From positions 310,001-374,000 of the forward strand of contig NZ_VKKG01000004.1 of assembly GCF_007197885.1 (NCBI RefSeq): a stretch of DNA of 64,000 bases, read 5' to 3'. The number at the start of each line of letters is the position of its first letter. The stretch's first letter is position 1. The notes beneath the pieces are model-generated. The model searched no databases. It was not told the origin of the DNA and worked only from the letters and a program-made list of their open reading frames with translations. The DNA is from Tessaracoccus rhinocerotis. GTDB taxonomy: Bacteria > Actinomycetota > Actinomycetes > Propionibacteriales > Propionibacteriaceae. Shown here one piece after another: positions 9,037 through 18,099 of the stretch. The translations under genes and the position numbers were made by a program.

Positions 9037-12000
9037 CAACCTCGTCGCCGAGGGAGCTTTCGGCGGCGAGGTGGTGGACCGTGCGATCGAGCGCGCCATC
9101 GTCCTCGACGAGCCAGTCACCGCGGACTGCCTGAAGATCGTCTACCTCTCCACCTGGGGCGGTCACGTGGCGGGCGAGGAGACCTCCCGCGTCGAGCGGG
9201 TCGGCTCCCTCGCAGAACTCAACGTGGACACCGCCGTCTGGGAAGACGGCGAACCCACTGACCCGACCGCGCCGCAGCCCATCGAGGTGGTCGTTCCCGA
9301 GGGTGCCGTCGAGATCACCGACGGGGACCTCACGGTCCGGCTCCACCCCGACTTCCCACAGGTGGTCGACTACCGCCTGGGCGGCCAGCAGCTCGCCGGC
9401 AGGCTCGGCGACGCCCTCACGAGCGTGCTGGTCAACGAGACGCAGCAGCCCGTCGCCGTGGCCGCGCCCGTGGTTGACGGCAGCACCGCCACCTACGCCA
9501 TCACCCTGCCAGGCATCGAGGGCGCGTCGTTCGACGCCGTCGTGTCCGTCGCCGACGGCACACTGCGCTTCGAACTGGCCAACCTGGTCAACCCGGGCGA
9601 CGTCATCCAGCGCGTCCGCATCCCCAACCACGACCTCGTGACGGTTGGCTCTGCCGATGCCGCCGCGCAGATCACGGGAGCCAGGATGGGCGTCGACCGC
9701 AACGCGAACTACGACGACTTCCGCAACGTCGCCTCCACCCCGGCGGGCAACGTCCAGGGAGCCTGGCTGGCGTTCGCCAACACCGCCACCCTCGCGGCCG
9801 CCTTCGACACCAACGCCGTCGAGGACAACCGCGGTCCGCAGTCCACCTCGAGCCGCGTCGCCGGCGACAACAACCGCATGCAGCACCAGATCCGCCTCGC
9901 CGACGACGACGTCACCAAGTACGGCTCCGTCTGGGCAGGCACCTGGACGTGGCGGTCCCAGGCGGTGCAGGACTACACCGACGTCATCGGCAATGAGGAC
10001 AACCCCTTCGTCGAGGTCAAGCTGACGGAGGACCGCAACGCCGACTCCGTCGTCGACTGGCAGGACGCCGCGATCGCCGTGCGTGACATCATCACGTTCG
10101 GCAACGGCGCCGACGAGGTGGCAAACGAGGTCATCGCCCGCATCCCGTTCAACATCGTCTCCCAGGCCACGCACCCGTTCCTGCGCACCCTGGACGACAC
10201 CAAGCGGATCTCCCTGGCCACCGACAACCTGGGCCAGAAGGCGCTGCTCAAGGGCTACCAGGCCGAGGGCCACGACTCTGCGCACCCGGACTACGCGGGT
10301 CACTACAACACCCGCGCGGGTGGTCTCGAGGACCTGGAGACGCTGGCGCAGGAGAGCGTCGACTTCAACACCAGCTACGGCGTCCACGTCAACGTCACCG
10401 AGTCCTACTCGGAGGCGGACAACTTCTCCGAGGAACTGCTGAACATGCCCCCGCAGAAGGCGTGGGGCTGGATGAACCAGTCGTACTACATCAACTCCCA
10501 GAAGGACCTCGCCACCGGCGCGGTGCTGGACCGCTTCCAGGAATTCTGGGACGAGCGCCCGGAGAACCTGAACTGGCTGTACCTGGACGTCTACTACCCC
10601 GACGGCTGGGAGAGCCAGCGCTTCGGCCAGGAACTTCAGGAGCAGGGTTGGGTCGTCGGCTCCGAGTGGTCCGACAAGCTCGAACTGGGCAGCGTCTGGT
10701 CCCACTGGTCCCAGGACGAGAACTACGGAGGCGCCAGCAACAAGGGCATCGAGTCCGACGTGATCCGCTTCGTCTACAACTCCAAGCGCGACACCTGGAA
10801 CCCGGACCCCCTGCTCGGCAACTCCAACGTCGTCGAGTTCGAGGGCTGGGCCGGCAACCTCAACTACAACCGGTTCATCGACAACGTGTGGGAGCGCAAC
10901 CTACCCGTCAAGTTCCTGCAGCAGTCCGACATCGTCAAGTGGGGCGAGGGCCGAATCGACTTCGAGAACGGTGCCAGCGTCACCTCTGAAGTGACCGACA
11001 TCAATGGCACCACCATTCCGACGGACCGCACCATCACCTTCGACGGCGCAACCGTCTTCGAGGACGGTGCCTACCTGCTGCCCTGGAGCGACGGTGGCGA
11101 GGAACGCCTCTACCACTACAACATCGGGGGCGGTTCCACGCAGTGGCAGCTGACCGATGCCTGGGCCTCCCAGTCCTCGCTGACGCTGTTCGAGCTGACT
11201 GACACCGGTCGCGAAGAGGTCGGCGAGGTCGTACCCGTCGACGGTGTCATCACCCTCGAGGCCACCGATGGCATCGCCTACGTGCTGTACCCGACCTCCG
11301 CCGTCCCGGCGCCTGTCGAGCCCAACTGGGGTGAGGCCTCCGGCATCGAGGATCCGGGATTCTTCTCGGGCACACTGGACGCCTACGAGGCCACCGGCGA
11401 CGTCAGCGTCGTCAAGACCGACCGAGGCAACTTCCAGGCCGAGATCGGCGCGGGAGAGGGCTCACTCTCCCAGGACCTCGAGCTCGCTGCGGGCACGTAC
11501 TCCGCCTGGGCCTGGGTGGAGGTCGCGGAGGGCCGGCAGCGTGAGGTCACCGTCTCTGCGACGGGCGACGTCACTCCCGTCGGCTACGCCGAGGGGGAGG
11601 CAGGCTCCGTGGTGAACTCGATCACGGCGTCGACCGTGAAGAACGCCACCGCCTCCGACGAGAAGCGCGATCTGGGATTCCAGCGACTCCGGGTCACCTT
11701 CACCACCGACGGCGGGGGCGTGACACTCGGCGTCGCGGCTGGCCAGGGCGACGCAGTCGTCTCGGTGGATGACCTGCGGGTCGTCGAGTTCATCCCGGCC
11801 GTGGACGGCGAGCCGACCGACGAGACGGTTTTCTTCGAGGACTTCGAGAACATCGACACCGGGTACTTCCCGTTCGTCACCGGTGCCACCAACCGTGGCG
11901 GCGATGCGCGCACCCAGCTGGCCGAACTGCACGCACCGTACTCCCAGAAGGGCTGGTGGGGTGTGGCGATCGACAACACGGTGAAGGAGGGCGAGAAGCT

Positions 12001-13762
12001 CAACGACAACGTGTTGGACGGCGAGTGGTCGCTGATGGCCAACAACGAGAACTCCGGCGAGATCCTCAAGACCGCGCCCGGGACGATCCCGTTCGAGGCC
12101 GGCCGTCAGTACCGGATCAGCTTCGACTACCAGACCACCTACGCGGACCAGTACCGCGTGCGGGTCGGACACGACGTCGTGCGCGCAGGCGGCAACACCA
12201 CCGTCGACGCCATCTCCGACGTCCTGGGCCAGCAGCGCGACACCGCCACCTGGAGTGCGGAATTCTCCGTGGCCGAGTGCGGTGTCCCGTTCATCGCCGT
12301 CGACAAGCTGCCCGGGCCGAACACGCAGCACAACATGACCATCGACAACATGCGTGTCGAGGACATCGGTGCCTCCGAGTCGGGCGCCTGCTTCTCCGGT
12401 GCGATCTCGGCCCCCGCCTCGGCGCAGGCCGGCGGTGACATCACAGTCACCACCACGCTGAGCGCCTACAACGACGAGACGACAGATGTCGCCCACGAGT
12501 TGGACCTGCCCGCGGGTTGGACCGCGGAGGTCGTCACGGCCGGGGAGACCACCCTCGCCTTCGGTGAGTCCTCGGTCCAGACATGGCAGGTCAGCGTGCC
12601 CGAGGACGCCGAGGACGCCACGATCTCCTTCACCGGCTCCGCGACCGTCGACGGTCAGCGTGCGGTGTTCACCGGGTCTGCCCAGGTGGCGGTCGTCGGA
12701 CCCCTGCCCGAGGGTGAGGTCTACCTCTCCGACATGCAGGACCGCGTCGTCGGTACCCCGAGCAACGGGTGGGGACCGGTGGAGTGGGACACGGGCAACG
12801 GAGAGAGTGGCGCTGGTGATGGCCCCGCGCTGAGCATCGGCGGGGTGGTCTACCCGAAGGGCATCGGTGTCCACGCGAACTCCACGATCGACTTCGACCT
12901 GAAGGGCGAGTGCACCGTGTTCCAGGCGTTCGTGGGTGTCAATGACGTCCAGACCCGGGGAACGGTCCAGTTCGCCGTGTACGGCGACGGTTCGCTGATC
13001 CACCAGACCGACGTGCTGACTGGTGCCGACGACCCGGTGGCCCTCGAGCTGGACATCACCGGGGTGGCCACGCTCTCGCTGCGGGTCACCGACGGTGGCG
13101 ACGGTGTCGGCAACGACCACGGGGACTGGGCGATGGCCCGGGTCACCTGTGGCGATGGTGGCGAACCTACGGATGAGCCCACGGTGGATCCGACCCCGAC
13201 GGGTGAGCCCACGGTGGATCCCACCCCGACTGACAAGCCGACCGAGCCGACGCAGAAGCCGACTGACAAGCCGACCGAGCCGACGCAGAAGCCGACTGAC
13301 AAGCCGACCGAGCCGACGCAGAAGCCGACCGACAAGCCCTCGAACGGCACGCCGTACATCTACACCACCCCCGGCTACCACGAGTACAACGGACGTCGTT
13401 GGCACACCACCTGCGTGCCATACTCGTCGACCTTCCGCTGCAACACGGAGATCTGGGCCACCCAGGTGACCCAGGACGACGGCCGGTTCGTGCAGACCAA
13501 CGGCTGGTACTTCAACAACCTGACGTACCTGCCGATCGCACGCTCGGCGTGGTCCTCCAACCCGCTCGGGTACACCACCACGTGGACCTCCGACGAGGGC
13601 CGCAACTGGTACACCGAGTGCGACACTGCCACCACCGGTGGCAACGGGTGCCGCAGCTACATCCGTGCCTCGGTCATCCAGGGCACGGAGCGACCGGGTG
13701 GTGGCCACACCTACGAGTGGGTCACCAAGTGGGTGTTCAACAACATGGTCCTGTTCAGCTGA
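8930..13762 (+). CDS. Endo-alpha-N-acetylgalactosaminidase, GH101 (N-terminus missing or damaged)
   Basis: The predicted 1610-aa protein belongs to GH101, which releases the Gal-beta-1,3-GalNAc core 1 disaccharide from mucin-type O-glycans. Visible order: tail of an F5/8-type (discoidin) domain (to about 95); beta-sandwich (about 115-340); catalytic barrel (about 400-660) with Asp553 in LYLDVYY as likely nucleophile and Glu579 in VVGSEW as acid/base; beta domains. An alpha-galactosidase NEW3-like domain (about 1155-1255), NPCBM domain (about 1264-1406), Pro/Thr-rich repeats and a 136-aa four-Cys C-terminal domain shared with the GH59 enzyme at 52273 follow. GTG 8930 is only the first in-frame start after a stop. 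It gives no signal peptide, so the enzyme as read could not be secreted. Confidence 0.88.
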   Translation: MGQVRLLPRQSSNGSGRVNEYELYSATGDCTTATYDNLVAEGAFGGEVVDRAIERAIVLDEPVTADCLKIVYLSTWGGHVAGEETSRVERVGSLAELNVDTAVWEDGEPTDPTAPQPIEVVVPEGAVEITDGDLTVRLHPDFPQVVDYRLGGQQLAGRLGDALTSVLVNETQQPVAVAAPVVDGSTATYAITLPGIEGASFDAVVSVADGTLRFELANLVNPGDVIQRVRIPNHDLVTVGSADAAAQITGARMGVDRNANYDDFRNVASTPAGNVQGAWLAFANTATLAAAFDTNAVEDNRGPQSTSSRVAGDNNRMQHQIRLADDDVTKYGSVWAGTWTWRSQAVQDYTDVIGNEDNPFVEVKLTEDRNADSVVDWQDAAIAVRDIITFGNGADEVANEVIARIPFNIVSQATHPFLRTLDDTKRISLATDNLGQKALLKGYQAEGHDSAHPDYAGHYNTRAGGLEDLETLAQESVDFNTSYGVHVNVTESYSEADNFSEELLNMPPQKAWGWMNQSYYINSQKDLATGAVLDRFQEFWDERPENLNWLYLDVYYPDGWESQRFGQELQEQGWVVGSEWSDKLELGSVWSHWSQDENYGGASNKGIESDVIRFVYNSKRDTWNPDPLLGNSNVVEFEGWAGNLNYNRFIDNVWERNLPVKFLQQSDIVKWGEGRIDFENGASVTSEVTDINGTTIPTDRTITFDGATVFEDGAYLLPWSDGGEERLYHYNIGGGSTQWQLTDAWASQSSLTLFELTDTGREEVGEVVPVDGVITLEATDGIAYVLYPTSAVPAPVEPNWGEASGIEDPGFFSGTLDAYEATGDVSVVKTDRGNFQAEIGAGEGSLSQDLELAAGTYSAWAWVEVAEGRQREVTVSATGDVTPVGYAEGEAGSVVNSITASTVKNATASDEKRDLGFQRLRVTFTTDGGGVTLGVAAGQGDAVVSVDDLRVVEFIPAVDGEPTDETVFFEDFENIDTGYFPFVTGATNRGGDARTQLAELHAPYSQKGWWGVAIDNTVKEGEKLNDNVLDGEWSLMANNENSGEILKTAPGTIPFEAGRQYRISFDYQTTYADQYRVRVGHDVVRAGGNTTVDAISDVLGQQRDTATWSAEFSVAECGVPFIAVDKLPGPNTQHNMTIDNMRVEDIGASESGACFSGAISAPASAQAGGDITVTTTLSAYNDETTDVAHELDLPAGWTAEVVTAGETTLAFGESSVQTWQVSVPEDAEDATISFTGSATVDGQRAVFTGSAQVAVVGPLPEGEVYLSDMQDRVVGTPSNGWGPVEWDTGNGESGAGDGPALSIGGVVYPKGIGVHANSTIDFDLKGECTVFQAFVGVNDVQTRGTVQFAVYGDGSLIHQTDVLTGADDPVALELDITGVATLSLRVTDGGDGVGNDHGDWAMARVTCGDGGEPTDEPTVDPTPTGEPTVDPTPTDKPTEPTQKPTDKPTEPTQKPTDKPTEPTQKPTDKPSNGTPYIYTTPGYHEYNGRRWHTTCVPYSSTFRCNTEIWATQVTQDDGRFVQTNGWYFNNLTYLPIARSAWSSNPLGYTTTWTSDEGRNWYTECDTATTGGNGCRSYIRASVIQGTERPGGGHTYEWVTKWVFNNMVLFS
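13226..13336 (+). repeat. 33-nt tandem repeat coding the GH101 Pro/Thr linker
   Basis: Three identical 33-nt units (13226-13258, 13259-13291, 13292-13324) and a 12-nt partial copy encode repeats of PTDKPTEPTQK. The linker separates the NPCBM domain from the C-terminal domain. Identical copies imply recent slippage or selection for length variation. Confidence 0.9.
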
Positions 13763-13786
13763 TGGGCATCAGCGACTGACCAGCAG

Positions 13787-13822
13787 GCGAGGGGCCGGAT
13801 CCGTGAGGGTCCGGCCCCTCGC
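13787..13822. terminator. Hairpin terminator between GH101 and the histidine kinase
   Basis: A perfect 13-bp stem (GCGAGGGGCCGGA at 13787-13799, complement at 13810-13822) with a 10-nt loop lies between two convergent genes. There is no clear U tract, as is usual in high-GC actinobacteria. Confidence 0.75.
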
Positions 13823-13836
13823 GCATCCCCCTGCGC

Positions 13837-15282
13837 TCAGGACGGCGGCTCGGCGGCCACGGGCAGGCGCACCGTGAAACACGTGCGACCGGGCCGCGAC
13901 TCCACCATCGTCTGTCCACCCAGGCGGGTGACCACCGCCTGCACGATCGCCAGTCCCAGCCCGGTGGAGCGCGCTGACGTGTGGGCGCGGGTGGCGTCCG
14001 CCCGCGAGAAGCGTTCGAAGACGCGGGGGAGCACCTCGGCGGGGATGCCGGGTCCGTCGTCGACGACGGTGAGGCTCGCCCAGCCATCGGCCACCGCGAC
14101 GCTCGTGGTCACCGTCGTCCCCGGGGGAGTGTGAGTGCGGGCGTTGGCGAGCAGGTTCACCACCACCTGGTGCAGCTGGTCGGCATCGGCGAGCACGAGG
14201 ACGCCATCGGGCGGCAGGTCCAGCCTCCAGTGGTGGTCCGGACCGGCGGCGCGGGTGTCGCTGACGGCGTTCAGCACGGTCTCCACCAGGTCCACGGGCC
14301 TCGGCCGGGTCGGGACGTCGGCGTCGAGGCGGGCGAGCAGCAGCAGGTCGTTGACCAGCTTCGTCATCCGCGTGGACTCGGAGCTGATCCGGCCGAGCGC
14401 GAACGCGGTGTCGCGGGCCGCCTCGGGGCCGTCCTGCTGCGAGGTGCGGTCCGCGAGCTCCGAGTAGCCCCGGATGGCGGCGAGGGGGTTTCGCAGTTCG
14501 TGGGAGGCGTCGGCGACGAAGCGCCGCAGCTTGGTCTCCGATGCCTGCCGGGCCGCCAGTGCGCCCTCGACGTTCGCCAGCATGTGGTTGAAGGCGGTGG
14601 TGAGTTGGGCCACCTCGTGGGTCGGCGGCAGGTCGGCGGGCGGCTCGACCCGGGTGGGGACGCTCACCTCGCCGGTGTGCAGCGGGAGCCTGGCCACCTC
14701 CACCGAGGCGCGGCCCAGCGCCCGCAGCGGCCGGGTGGCGGCGTCGGCGGTGGCGCGCGTGGCCACGGCTGCCACGGCCACCGAGACCAGCCCCAGCCCG
14801 CCGGCGAACAGCGTCAGCCAGCCGAGGCTGTGCTGCACGTTCGCGAGCGGCAGGGCGACCACGACCAGCAGGTTGTAGTTGCGCGCCTCCACCCGGTACT
14901 GGCCCATCCCGGGGACGCTCACGGTGTGCTTGTTGCCGTCGGCCTCCACCTCCAGGAGGGCGTTGGCCGCGTCCACGGTGAGCGGCTCGACGGTGCCCTG
15001 CCCGATGGTGTTGCCACGAACCGCGCCGTTCGGCATCACCGCGACGACGATGGTGCCCTGGCTCATGCCGGGCACGTCGATGCCCGGTGCGCGGTCCCTG
15101 TGGTTTCCGGCGACGGCGCGCTGCTGGCGCTCCTGGGCCGCGTCGAGCTGGTCGTCGAGCTGGCCGTACAGGATGCTGCTGGCTGCCAGCAGCACGCCGG
15201 CCGAGAGGAACACGGCGAGCACCGCCACAACCAGCGTCACGCGGTTGCGCAGCTGGCCGGAGAGGGTGCCCCTGGCGGTCAC
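13837..15282 (-). CDS. Sensor histidine kinase (PhoR/MprB-like)
   Basis: This 481-aa membrane kinase has a first helix at about residues 15-38 and an extracellular sensor region (about 40-150). A second helix (about 152-175), HAMP linker, HisKA dimerisation domain (FVADASHELRNPLAAIRGYS, phospho-accepting His) and HATPase domain follow. The HATPase domain has N-box NLLANARTHTP and G-boxes DDGPGIP and GLGLAIV. The GTG start overlaps the stop of the response regulator gene (GTGA), so the two are co-translated. The signal sensed cannot be read from sequence. Confidence 0.93.
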   Translation of the reverse strand: MTARGTLSGQLRNRVTLVVAVLAVFLSAGVLLAASSILYGQLDDQLDAAQERQQRAVAGNHRDRAPGIDVPGMSQGTIVVAVMPNGAVRGNTIGQGTVEPLTVDAANALLEVEADGNKHTVSVPGMGQYRVEARNYNLLVVVALPLANVQHSLGWLTLFAGGLGLVSVAVAAVATRATADAATRPLRALGRASVEVARLPLHTGEVSVPTRVEPPADLPPTHEVAQLTTAFNHMLANVEGALAARQASETKLRRFVADASHELRNPLAAIRGYSELADRTSQQDGPEAARDTAFALGRISSESTRMTKLVNDLLLLARLDADVPTRPRPVDLVETVLNAVSDTRAAGPDHHWRLDLPPDGVLVLADADQLHQVVVNLLANARTHTPPGTTVTTSVAVADGWASLTVVDDGPGIPAEVLPRVFERFSRADATRAHTSARSTGLGLAIVQAVVTRLGGQTMVESRPGRTCFTVRLPVAAEPPS

Positions 15283-16025
15283 TGTGTCGCCGGCCTCAGG
15301 ACGTAGCCGGCCCCGCGCATGGTGTGGATCATCGGCTCGCGCCCGGCGTCGACCTTCTTGCGCAGGTAGGAGATGTACAGCTCGACGACGTTGGCCTGGC
15401 CCCCGAAGTCGTAGTCCCAGACGCGGTCCAGGATCTGGGCCTTGCTCAGCACCCGCCGCGGGTTGCGCATCAGGAAGCGCAGCAGCTCGAACTCGGTGGC
15501 GGTGAGGTTCACCGGCTCGCCGGCGCGCGTGACCTCGTGGGAGTCCTCGTCCAGGACGAGGTCGCCGACAACCAGCTGGGTGCTCTCGGCCACCGTCGTG
15601 GCGCCGGTGCGGCGCAGGAGCCCGCGCAGGCGGGCGATCAGCTCCTCGAGGCTGAACGGCTTGGTGACGTAGTCGTCGCCGCCCGCCGTGAGGCCCTGGA
15701 TCCGGTCGGTGACGGCGTCCTTCGCCGTGAGGAAGATGACAGGCACCTCGGGTCGCTCCGCGCGGATGCGGCGCATCACCTCGAGGCCGTCGAAGTCGGG
15801 CAGCATCATGTCCAGGACGATGGCGTCGGGCTGCGTCTCGCGGGCGGTTCGCACGGCGTCGGTCCCGGTCTGGGCGGTGTGGACCTGCCAGCCCTCGTAG
15901 CGCATGGCCATGGAGAGCAACTCGATCAGGCTGGGCTCGTCGTCGACCGTGAGCACGCGGATCGGCGTGCCGTCGGGGTGGCGCAGGACCTCGGACTCAG
16001 GCGTGGGCATGTACCAACTGTGCAC
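15279..16025 (-). CDS. PhoP-like OmpR-family response regulator
   Basis: This 248-aa regulator has a receiver domain (acidic pair in VLTVDDEPS, phospho-acceptor Asp in AIVLDMMLPDFDG, Lys in DDYVTKPF) and an OmpR winged helix (LTATEFELLRFLM, ILDRVWDYDFGG, YISYLRKKVD). The DNA-binding end strongly resembles mycobacterial PhoP. The start may be GTG 16025 or ATG 16010. Just upstream lie two TCACAG direct repeats (16055-16073), the layout of a PhoP box, suggesting autoregulation. It overlaps the kinase gene by 4 nt. Confidence 0.93.
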   Translation of the reverse strand: MHSWYMPTPESEVLRHPDGTPIRVLTVDDEPSLIELLSMAMRYEGWQVHTAQTGTDAVRTARETQPDAIVLDMMLPDFDGLEVMRRIRAERPEVPVIFLTAKDAVTDRIQGLTAGGDDYVTKPFSLEELIARLRGLLRRTGATTVAESTQLVVGDLVLDEDSHEVTRAGEPVNLTATEFELLRFLMRNPRRVLSKAQILDRVWDYDFGGQANVVELYISYLRKKVDAGREPMIHTMRGAGYVLRPATQ

Positions 16026-16054
16026 CCTGGACCCGTGGGTTCGCCAAGGTTTTC

Positions 16055-16084
16055 CTGTGAGTCAGCTGTGAGTGCCCTGTGCGG
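16055..16084 (-). promoter_or_regulatory. PhoP-box-like direct repeat upstream of the response regulator
   Basis: On the minus strand the sequence reads TCACAGC-TGAC-TCACAGG. On the plus strand CTGTGAGT occurs at 16055 and 16066, with a weaker third CTGTGCGG at 16077, all with an 11-bp period. The known mycobacterial PhoP motif is TCACAGC-N4-TCACAGC. The site ends 30 nt before the regulator start. Confidence 0.65.
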
Positions 16085-16085
16085 A

Positions 16086-16571
16086 TCAGTAGTCGCGGGT
16101 CTGGATCGCGCCCGGGTCCGTGGTGGGGTCGCCGATCAGGTCATCGCCGGAGGACTCCTTGGGCTGCACGAAGAGGTGGTCCAGGCCGGCGCGGCCCGAA
16201 CCGTGCGTCAGCAGGAGGAGGCCCACGACCGCCTGGACGGCGTTGTACTCCCAGCCGTGCTCGTGGACGTAGAAGCCGTCGCCGGAGCGCAGCAGTACGA
16301 TCACGCCGACGTTCAGCACGATCATGCCGAGTCCGATCAGCGGTGTGGCAAGGCCGAACACCAGCAGGATGCCCCCGATGATCTCGAAGCCGATGACCAG
16401 CCAGATCAACGTCGACGCGTACGGTACGCCCGCCTGTTCCAGCAGGGCCACCTCGCCGGCGATCCCGGACTCCTGCCAGCGGTGCCAGCCACGCGCGACC
16501 AGCACGACGCCGATGACGATCCGGGTCAGCATCAGCCCGATGTCGCGCAGGACCCGGAGGAAGGACTGCAT
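16086..16571 (-). CDS. DoxX family membrane protein
   Basis: This 161-aa four-helix membrane protein of the DoxX/SURF4-like family has the typical start (LTRIVIGVVLVARGWHRW). A GFEIIGGILLVFGLATPLIG helix pair and a charged C-terminal tail follow. DoxX proteins are linked to respiratory or redox-stress functions, but the precise role is uncertain. A clear AGGAG site precedes ATG 16571. It begins 9 nt after the NDH-2 stop in the same direction, so the two form an operon, which supports a respiratory-membrane role. Confidence 0.82.
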   Translation of the reverse strand: MQSFLRVLRDIGLMLTRIVIGVVLVARGWHRWQESGIAGEVALLEQAGVPYASTLIWLVIGFEIIGGILLVFGLATPLIGLGMIVLNVGVIVLLRSGDGFYVHEHGWEYNAVQAVVGLLLLTHGSGRAGLDHLFVQPKESSGDDLIGDPTTDPGAIQTRDY

Positions 16572-16580
16572 GCGGTTCTC

Positions 16581-17987
16581 CTATTCGGCGGGGGTCAACT
16601 CCTCCTCATCGTAGGGGACTGCGTCGTCATCGCCGTCCGCCTCGTGGCTGCGGCCTTGAATGAGCTTGCCCGAGGTGTGGGAACCGAGCCGCTCCAGGGC
16701 GAGGCGGCCCACCATCTGCTGGTTGGTGACCACACGCTGGGAACGGCCGTTGCTCACGAAGGAGATGAACCAACTCAGCAGCGTGGTGACCCGCTGCTTG
16801 AAGCCCGCGATGTAGAACAGGTGGAGGAACAGCCAGGCCACCCAGGCGACGAAACCGGTGAGCTTGATGTTGCCCATCTTCACCACCGCCGAGAACCTGG
16901 CGATCGTGGCCATGGAGCCCTTGTCGAAGTACTTGAACTCGCCGGGCGGCTGGGAGCCCTCGACCCGGGCGCGGATGTCCTTGGCCGCGTGCCGCGCGGA
17001 CTGGATGGCGCCCTGCGCCACCCCCGGCACCCCGGGGAACGACATCAGGTCGCCGACCACGTACACGTCGGGGTGGTCCGGCAGGGTGAGGTCCTTGTTC
17101 ACCACGACGCGGCCGGCGCGGTCGAGCTCGGCGCCGGACTGCTCGGCGAGGACCTGGCCCAGCGGGTCGCCCTTCACGCCGGCGGCCCACACCTTGCAGA
17201 AGCACTCGATCCGCTCCACCTCGCCGTCGGCGCGCTTGATGCCGACGCCGCGCTCGTCCAGCTCGGTGACGATCGAGCTCAGTTGCACCTCGACTCCCAG
17301 CTTCTCGAGCTTCTTCTTGGTGGCCGCTCCCAGTTCGGGACCGAACGGGGGCAGCACCTGGTCGGCGCCGTCGACGAGCACCACGCGGGCCTCGGAGGTG
17401 TCGATCGCGCGGAAGTCCTGGCGGATTGTCGTGTCGGCGAGCTCACGGATCTGGCCGGCCATCTCAACACCGGTGGGACCGGCGCCGACCACGACGAACG
17501 TCATCAGGCGACGGCGTTCTGCGGGGTCGGTGGTGAACTCGGCCACTTCGAAGGCCTTGATGATGCGGGCGCGCAGCTCGAGCGCGTCGTCGATGGTCTT
17601 CATGCCGGGCGCGAACGTCGCGAACTCGTCGTGGCCGAAGTAGGACTGGCCGGCGCCGGTGGCGACGACGAGCGAGTCGTACGGGGTCTCGTGGTACTGC
17701 TCGTGGAAGCGCCACTTGACCACCTTGTTGACCAGGTCGACGTCCTCCACCAGGCCCAGCAGCACCTGTGCGTTCTTCTGCCGACGCAGCACCTCCCGGG
17801 TGGGCGGGGCGATCTCGCCCTCGGAGAGGATGCCGGTGGCCACCTGATAGAGCAGCGGCTGGAAGAGGTGGTTTGTGGTGCGCGCGATCAGCGTGATGTC
17901 AACGTTGGCGTGCTTCAGGGCCTTGGTGCTGAACAGCCCCCCAAAGCCGGAACCGATCACTACGACCTGGTGTCGCTTCTTGTTCAT
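16581..17987 (-). CDS. ndh: Type II NADH dehydrogenase (NDH-2)
   Basis: This 468-aa flavoprotein oxidises NADH and reduces membrane quinone without pumping protons. The FAD Rossmann motif VVIGSGFGGL is at the N-terminus. A second nucleotide-binding motif (VVVGAGPTGVEMAG, about residue 165) and the FAD-binding DVYVVGDL motif (about 300) follow. A hydrophobic stretch near 370-390 (VAWVAWLFLHLFYIAGF) is typical of membrane attachment in this family. I prefer ATG 17987, spaced 7 nt from GAAGGA, over ATG 17993, which sits directly on it. It is followed by doxX in an operon. Confidence 0.92.
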   Translation of the reverse strand: MNKKRHQVVVIGSGFGGLFSTKALKHANVDITLIARTTNHLFQPLLYQVATGILSEGEIAPPTREVLRRQKNAQVLLGLVEDVDLVNKVVKWRFHEQYHETPYDSLVVATGAGQSYFGHDEFATFAPGMKTIDDALELRARIIKAFEVAEFTTDPAERRRLMTFVVVGAGPTGVEMAGQIRELADTTIRQDFRAIDTSEARVVLVDGADQVLPPFGPELGAATKKKLEKLGVEVQLSSIVTELDERGVGIKRADGEVERIECFCKVWAAGVKGDPLGQVLAEQSGAELDRAGRVVVNKDLTLPDHPDVYVVGDLMSFPGVPGVAQGAIQSARHAAKDIRARVEGSQPPGEFKYFDKGSMATIARFSAVVKMGNIKLTGFVAWVAWLFLHLFYIAGFKQRVTTLLSWFISFVSNGRSQRVVTNQQMVGRLALERLGSHTSGKLIQGRSHEADGDDDAVPYDEEELTPAE

Positions 17988-18099
17988 CAGCATTCCTTCG
18001 GGTCTGTGATGTGGTCATCAGAGGCGAACTCGCCCATCCCAAGGGTAACTCTGGTGCCCAGTAGGCTGTGCTGAGCCGTCCCAGAGGAAGATCCCTGCC

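Noticed and set aside
8834-10705. A 623-codon minus-strand open frame opposite the GH101 gene
   Set aside because: Shadow of the real gene; Val/Gly-rich with no domain features.
13226-13336. The 33-nt repeats as a regulatory or mobile repeat
   Set aside because: They are in frame and encode a Pro/Thr linker, so coding function explains them.
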